Of a stretch of DNA of 5,796 nt, positions 5,777 through 5,796 are shown piece after piece. Under the pieces are notes generated by a model. It was not told where the DNA came from. It saw only the letters and a program-made list of their open reading frames with translations, and searched no databases. The translations under genes and the position numbers were made by a program. Numbering within the stretch: position 1 is the stretch's first letter; every line of letters starts with the position of its first letter. The stretch covers positions 1 through 5,796 of the forward strand of contig JADLDX010000415.1 in assembly GCA_020846515.1 (NCBI GenBank). The letters are read 5' to 3'. The stretch is from Pirellulaceae bacterium (lineage in GTDB: Bacteria; Planctomycetota; Planctomycetia; Pirellulales; Pirellulaceae).

Positions 5777-5796
5777 ATGAGCCAATCTGTTGAATC
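5777..5796 (+). CDS. Possible start of a divergent gene, cut by the window edge
   Basis: An ATG at 5777 opens a frame reading MSQSVE up to the window edge, with an in-frame stop upstream at 5753. There is no clear Shine-Dalgarno site; the A/T-rich sequence before it (about 5756-5768) and the candidate -10 at 5733 are the only support. Six codons cannot identify a product, and this may be no gene at all. Confidence 0.3.

Noticed and set aside
5416..5796. Minus-strand frame open from the right edge through the repeats into marR, with repeated ESRSDS peptides
   Set aside because: The repeats are 30 bases apart, a multiple of three, so a hairpin repeat translates as a repeated peptide with no coding pressure. 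The frame overlaps the promoter, operator and about 140 bases of the well-supported marR gene.

Overview
This window carries a complete, self-contained three-gene minus-strand operon for a tripartite RND drug-efflux pump. In transcription order it encodes a MarR-family regulator (5554-5030), a MexE-type periplasmic adaptor lipoprotein (4933-3383) and a MexF/OqxB-type inner-membrane RND transporter (3386-246). The genes have moderate GC, GTG starts and few strong Shine-Dalgarno sites, and the adaptor has an atypical lipobox and a Ser/Asn-rich tail. Together with REP-like hairpins in the intergenic DNA, this fits a Gram-negative-type bacterium with an outer membrane. A planctomycete of the Pirellulaceae kind is my best guess, but this is inference from general character and no marker gene is present.

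Layout from the left edge: an imperfect hairpin (2-27); a clear intrinsic terminator reading on the minus strand (53-78); a 167-base untranslated 3' stretch (79-245); the transporter; a 4-base stop/start overlap into the adaptor gene; the adaptor; a 96-base gap (4934-5029); the MarR gene; then a compact control region. The control region has a GGAG ribosome site, a 14-bp perfect palindrome lying on the predicted transcription start, and a TTGACG-17-TATTAT promoter. Further right lies a cluster of four related hairpin repeats (5623-5724). Last comes a possible divergent plus-strand gene whose first codons (5777 onward) are cut off by the window edge.

How the parts should work together: the MarR protein probably binds the palindrome over its own promoter and represses the whole operon, and a ligand would release it. 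The transporter uses the proton gradient (D410, D411, K948, R978 and T985 are all present) to drive substrates from the periplasm or membrane outward, and the adaptor bridges it to an outer-membrane channel. No channel gene (OprN/TolC type) lies in the window, so the pump must borrow one or its gene is elsewhere.

No new enzymatic system is visible. The most notable items are the hairpin family with compensating base changes between the two divergent promoters, the tidy autoregulatory operator, and the departures of the pump parts from their relatives: a long adaptor hairpin, an extra adaptor tail, and loss of most of the phenylalanines of the AcrB drug pocket.
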